Assembly (NCBI GenBank): GCA_022701925.1
Contig: JAKONM010000329.1
Span: forward strand, 1 to 6,334
Direction of reading: 5' to 3'
DNA length: 6,334 nt
Origin: Microbacteriaceae bacterium
GTDB taxonomy: Bacteria > Actinomycetota > Actinomycetes > Actinomycetales > Microbacteriaceae
Shown here: one piece after another, positions 4,932 through 6,334 of the stretch
Layout: every line of letters begins with the position of its first letter
Position numbering within the stretch: the first letter of the stretch is position 1
The notes under the pieces: model-generated
What the model was told of the DNA's origin: nothing
The model's database searches: none
What the model saw: the letters and a program-made list of their open reading frames with translations, nothing else
Program-made: the position numbers and the translations under genes

Positions 4932-6334
4932 TCAGGCCGTGAGCCCCAGCGACTTGGCGGTCGAGGCCTGCACGCGCCGCGCGGTGCGCGGGTCGTCCGA
5001 GAGCAGGGTGCCGTAGGTCGGCACCAGCCGCTGCAGCTGCGGGTGCCAGGCGGCGATGCGGTCGGGGAAGCAGCGCACCAGCACGTTGAGCATGATCGCG
5101 GCCGCGGTGGAGGCGCCGGGCGAGGCCCCGAGCAGGCCGGCGATGCTGCCGTCCGCCCCGGTCACCACCTCGGTGCCGAACTGCAGCACGCCGCCCTTCT
5201 TCGCGTCCTTCTTGATCACCTGGGCGCGCTGGCCGGCGCTCTGCGGGTACCAGTCGGCCGGGTCGGCGTCGGGGTAGAACTCCTGCAGCGACGAGAACTT
5301 GGCGCGCTTCGACTTCGTCAGCTCGCGGGCCAGGTACTTCACGAGATCGATGTTGTCCTTGGCGACCGCCAGCATCGGGATCAGGTTGTGGGGCCGCACC
5401 GACAGGGGCAGGTCCAGCAGCCCGCCGCGCTTCAGGAAGCGCGGCGACAGGCCGGCGTAGGGCCCGAACAGCAGCGAGGCCTTCCCGTCGACGATGCGCG
5501 TGTCCAGGTGCGGCACGCTCATCGGCGGGGCGCCGAGCGCTGCCTTGCCGTACACCTTCGCGCGGTGACGCGCGACGACCTCCTGGTCGTCGGTGCGCAG
5601 CCACTGCCCGCTGATGGGGAACAGGCCGTAGCCCTTCGCCTCGGGCACGCCCGCCTTCTGCAGCAGCTTCAGCGCCCAGCCGCCGGCGCCGACGAAGACG
5701 AAGCGGGCCCGCACCTCGTGCCTGCCCCCGCCGACGCCGTGCCGCGTGCGGACGCGCCAGAGCCCGTCGGAGCCGCGCTTCAGACCGGTGACCTCCGTGT
5801 TGACCGACAGCTCGGCGCCGTCGCCGGACAGCGCGTCGATCAGGGCCCTGGTCAACGCGCCGAAGTCGACGTCGGTGCCCGACGCGGCGCGGGTGGCCGC
5901 CACCTTCTCCAGCCGATCGCGGCCCAGCATCAGCAGGGGCGCCCAGTCGTGGATGACCTTCGGGTCCTCGCTGTACTCCATGTCGGCGAAGAGCGGGTGG
6001 TCCGTCAGCGCCTCCCACCGGCGACGCAGGTAGTCGACGTGCTGCTCGCCCCGCACGAACGTCATGTGCGGGGTGGAGTTGATGAACCGGTCCGAGCCGC
6101 CGCTCAGGTGCGCCTCGTCCGCCAGCGTCGCCCAGAACTCCCGCGACAGCTGGAACTGCTCGTTGACCTTCACCGCGCTGGTGATGTCGATCGAGCCGTC
6201 CGGCTTCTCCGGCGTGTAGTTCAGCTCGCACAGCGCGGCGTGCCCGGTGCCCGCGTTGTTGAAGGCGTTGCTGCTCTCCTCCGCCACCGCGCCCAGCCGC
6301 TCGTAGATGCGGATGGACCAGTCCGGCTGCAGGG
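4932..6334 (-). CDS. mqo: Malate:quinone oxidoreductase (5' end outside window)
   Basis: This FAD-dependent peripheral membrane enzyme oxidises malate to oxaloacetate and passes electrons to the quinone pool (EC 1.1.5.4), linking the TCA cycle to respiration. The frame is open to the right edge, giving 466 complete codons. The family is usually about 490-500 residues, so roughly 30 N-terminal residues, including the GxGxxG FAD fold, are missing. The visible start reads LQPDWSIRIYERL and then ESSNAFNNAGTGHAALCELN, a family hallmark. STPHMTFVRG, LLFGPYAGLSPRFLK and the C-terminal LLGASPGASTAAAIMLNVL also match. The GTG at 6287-6285 falls inside this conserved block and is not the start. The gene appears intact in the visible part and ends at TGA 4934-4932, followed at once by a small hairpin. 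No operon partner is evident. Confidence 0.96.
   Translation of the reverse strand, partial: LQPDWSIRIYERLGAVAEESSNAFNNAGTGHAALCELNYTPEKPDGSIDITSAVKVNEQFQLSREFWATLADEAHLSGGSDRFINSTPHMTFVRGEQHVDYLRRRWEALTDHPLFADMEYSEDPKVIHDWAPLLMLGRDRLEKVAATRAASGTDVDFGALTRALIDALSGDGAELSVNTEVTGLKRGSDGLWRVRTRHGVGGGRHEVRARFVFVGAGGWALKLLQKAGVPEAKGYGLFPISGQWLRTDDQEVVARHRAKVYGKAALGAPPMSVPHLDTRIVDGKASLLFGPYAGLSPRFLKRGGLLDLPLSVRPHNLIPMLAVAKDNIDLVKYLARELTKSKRAKFSSLQEFYPDADPADWYPQSAGQRAQVIKKDAKKGGVLQFGTEVVTGADGSIAGLLGASPGASTAAAIMLNVLVRCFPDRIAAWHPQLQRLVPTYGTLLSDDPRTARRVQASTAKSLGLTA

Noticed and set aside
2312..4942. Very long plus-strand reading frame of 876 codons
   Set aside because: It runs opposite to three well-supported genes, and its product is Arg/Gly/Ala/Pro-rich with no recognisable domain. 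Long antisense frames are expected at this GC content.
4924..6231. Alternative minus-strand frame over mqo (435 codons)
   Set aside because: It is Arg/Ala/Gly-rich with no family features, whereas the overlapping frame gives clear malate:quinone oxidoreductase motifs.
6285..6287. GTG as the start of mqo
   Set aside because: The frame continues to the window edge, and the upstream residues (LQPDWSIRIYERL) match the family. The GTG is an internal valine codon in a conserved block.
1..6334. Mobile elements, CRISPR arrays, or integration scar at the tRNA 3' end
   Set aside because: No transposase, integrase, direct repeat array or second copy of the tRNA 3' end was found on reading through the window.

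Overview
This is a very GC-rich window (roughly 70% by eye), with compact genes and GTG as well as ATG starts. The family set points to an actinobacterium (Actinomycetota), plausibly a Microbacteriaceae-like member of the Micrococcales. That placement is inferred from gene content and base composition and has not been tested.

Layout. The left end (1-462) is on the plus strand. It holds the last 94 codons of a calcineurin-type metallophosphoesterase, a short intergenic stretch with two inverted repeats, and a complete tRNA-Pro(CGG) gene with an encoded CCA end. Everything from 484 to the right edge is on the minus strand. In transcription order it reads: malate:quinone oxidoreductase (mqo, 5' end cut off by the window), a secreted parallel beta-helix protein, a Rv2578c-type radical SAM protein, a response regulator with a LuxR-type HTH, thymidine kinase (tdk), and a small membrane-anchored protein resembling MmpS. 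The two blocks converge, with only 21 bases between the tRNA and the last minus-strand gene.

How the genes may work together. The response regulator stop and tdk start overlap as TAATG. tdk has no well-placed ribosome binding site of its own, so the two are probably translationally coupled, and the MmpS-like gene may be the tail of the same transcript. The radical SAM gene is preceded by a perfect 16-bp palindrome, TCGAACACGTGTTCGA. This matches the actinobacterial LexA (SOS) box and lies inside a possible leaderless promoter. The same protein ends in QPTLF, which resembles the beta sliding clamp-binding motif QxxLF. Together these suggest a DNA-damage-inducible, possibly clamp-recruited radical SAM enzyme distantly related to spore photoproduct lyase. 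This is the most interesting signal in the window. mqo is a housekeeping enzyme of the TCA cycle. No mobile element, CRISPR array, rRNA or origin was seen. No stretch longer than about 180 bases lacks a gene.
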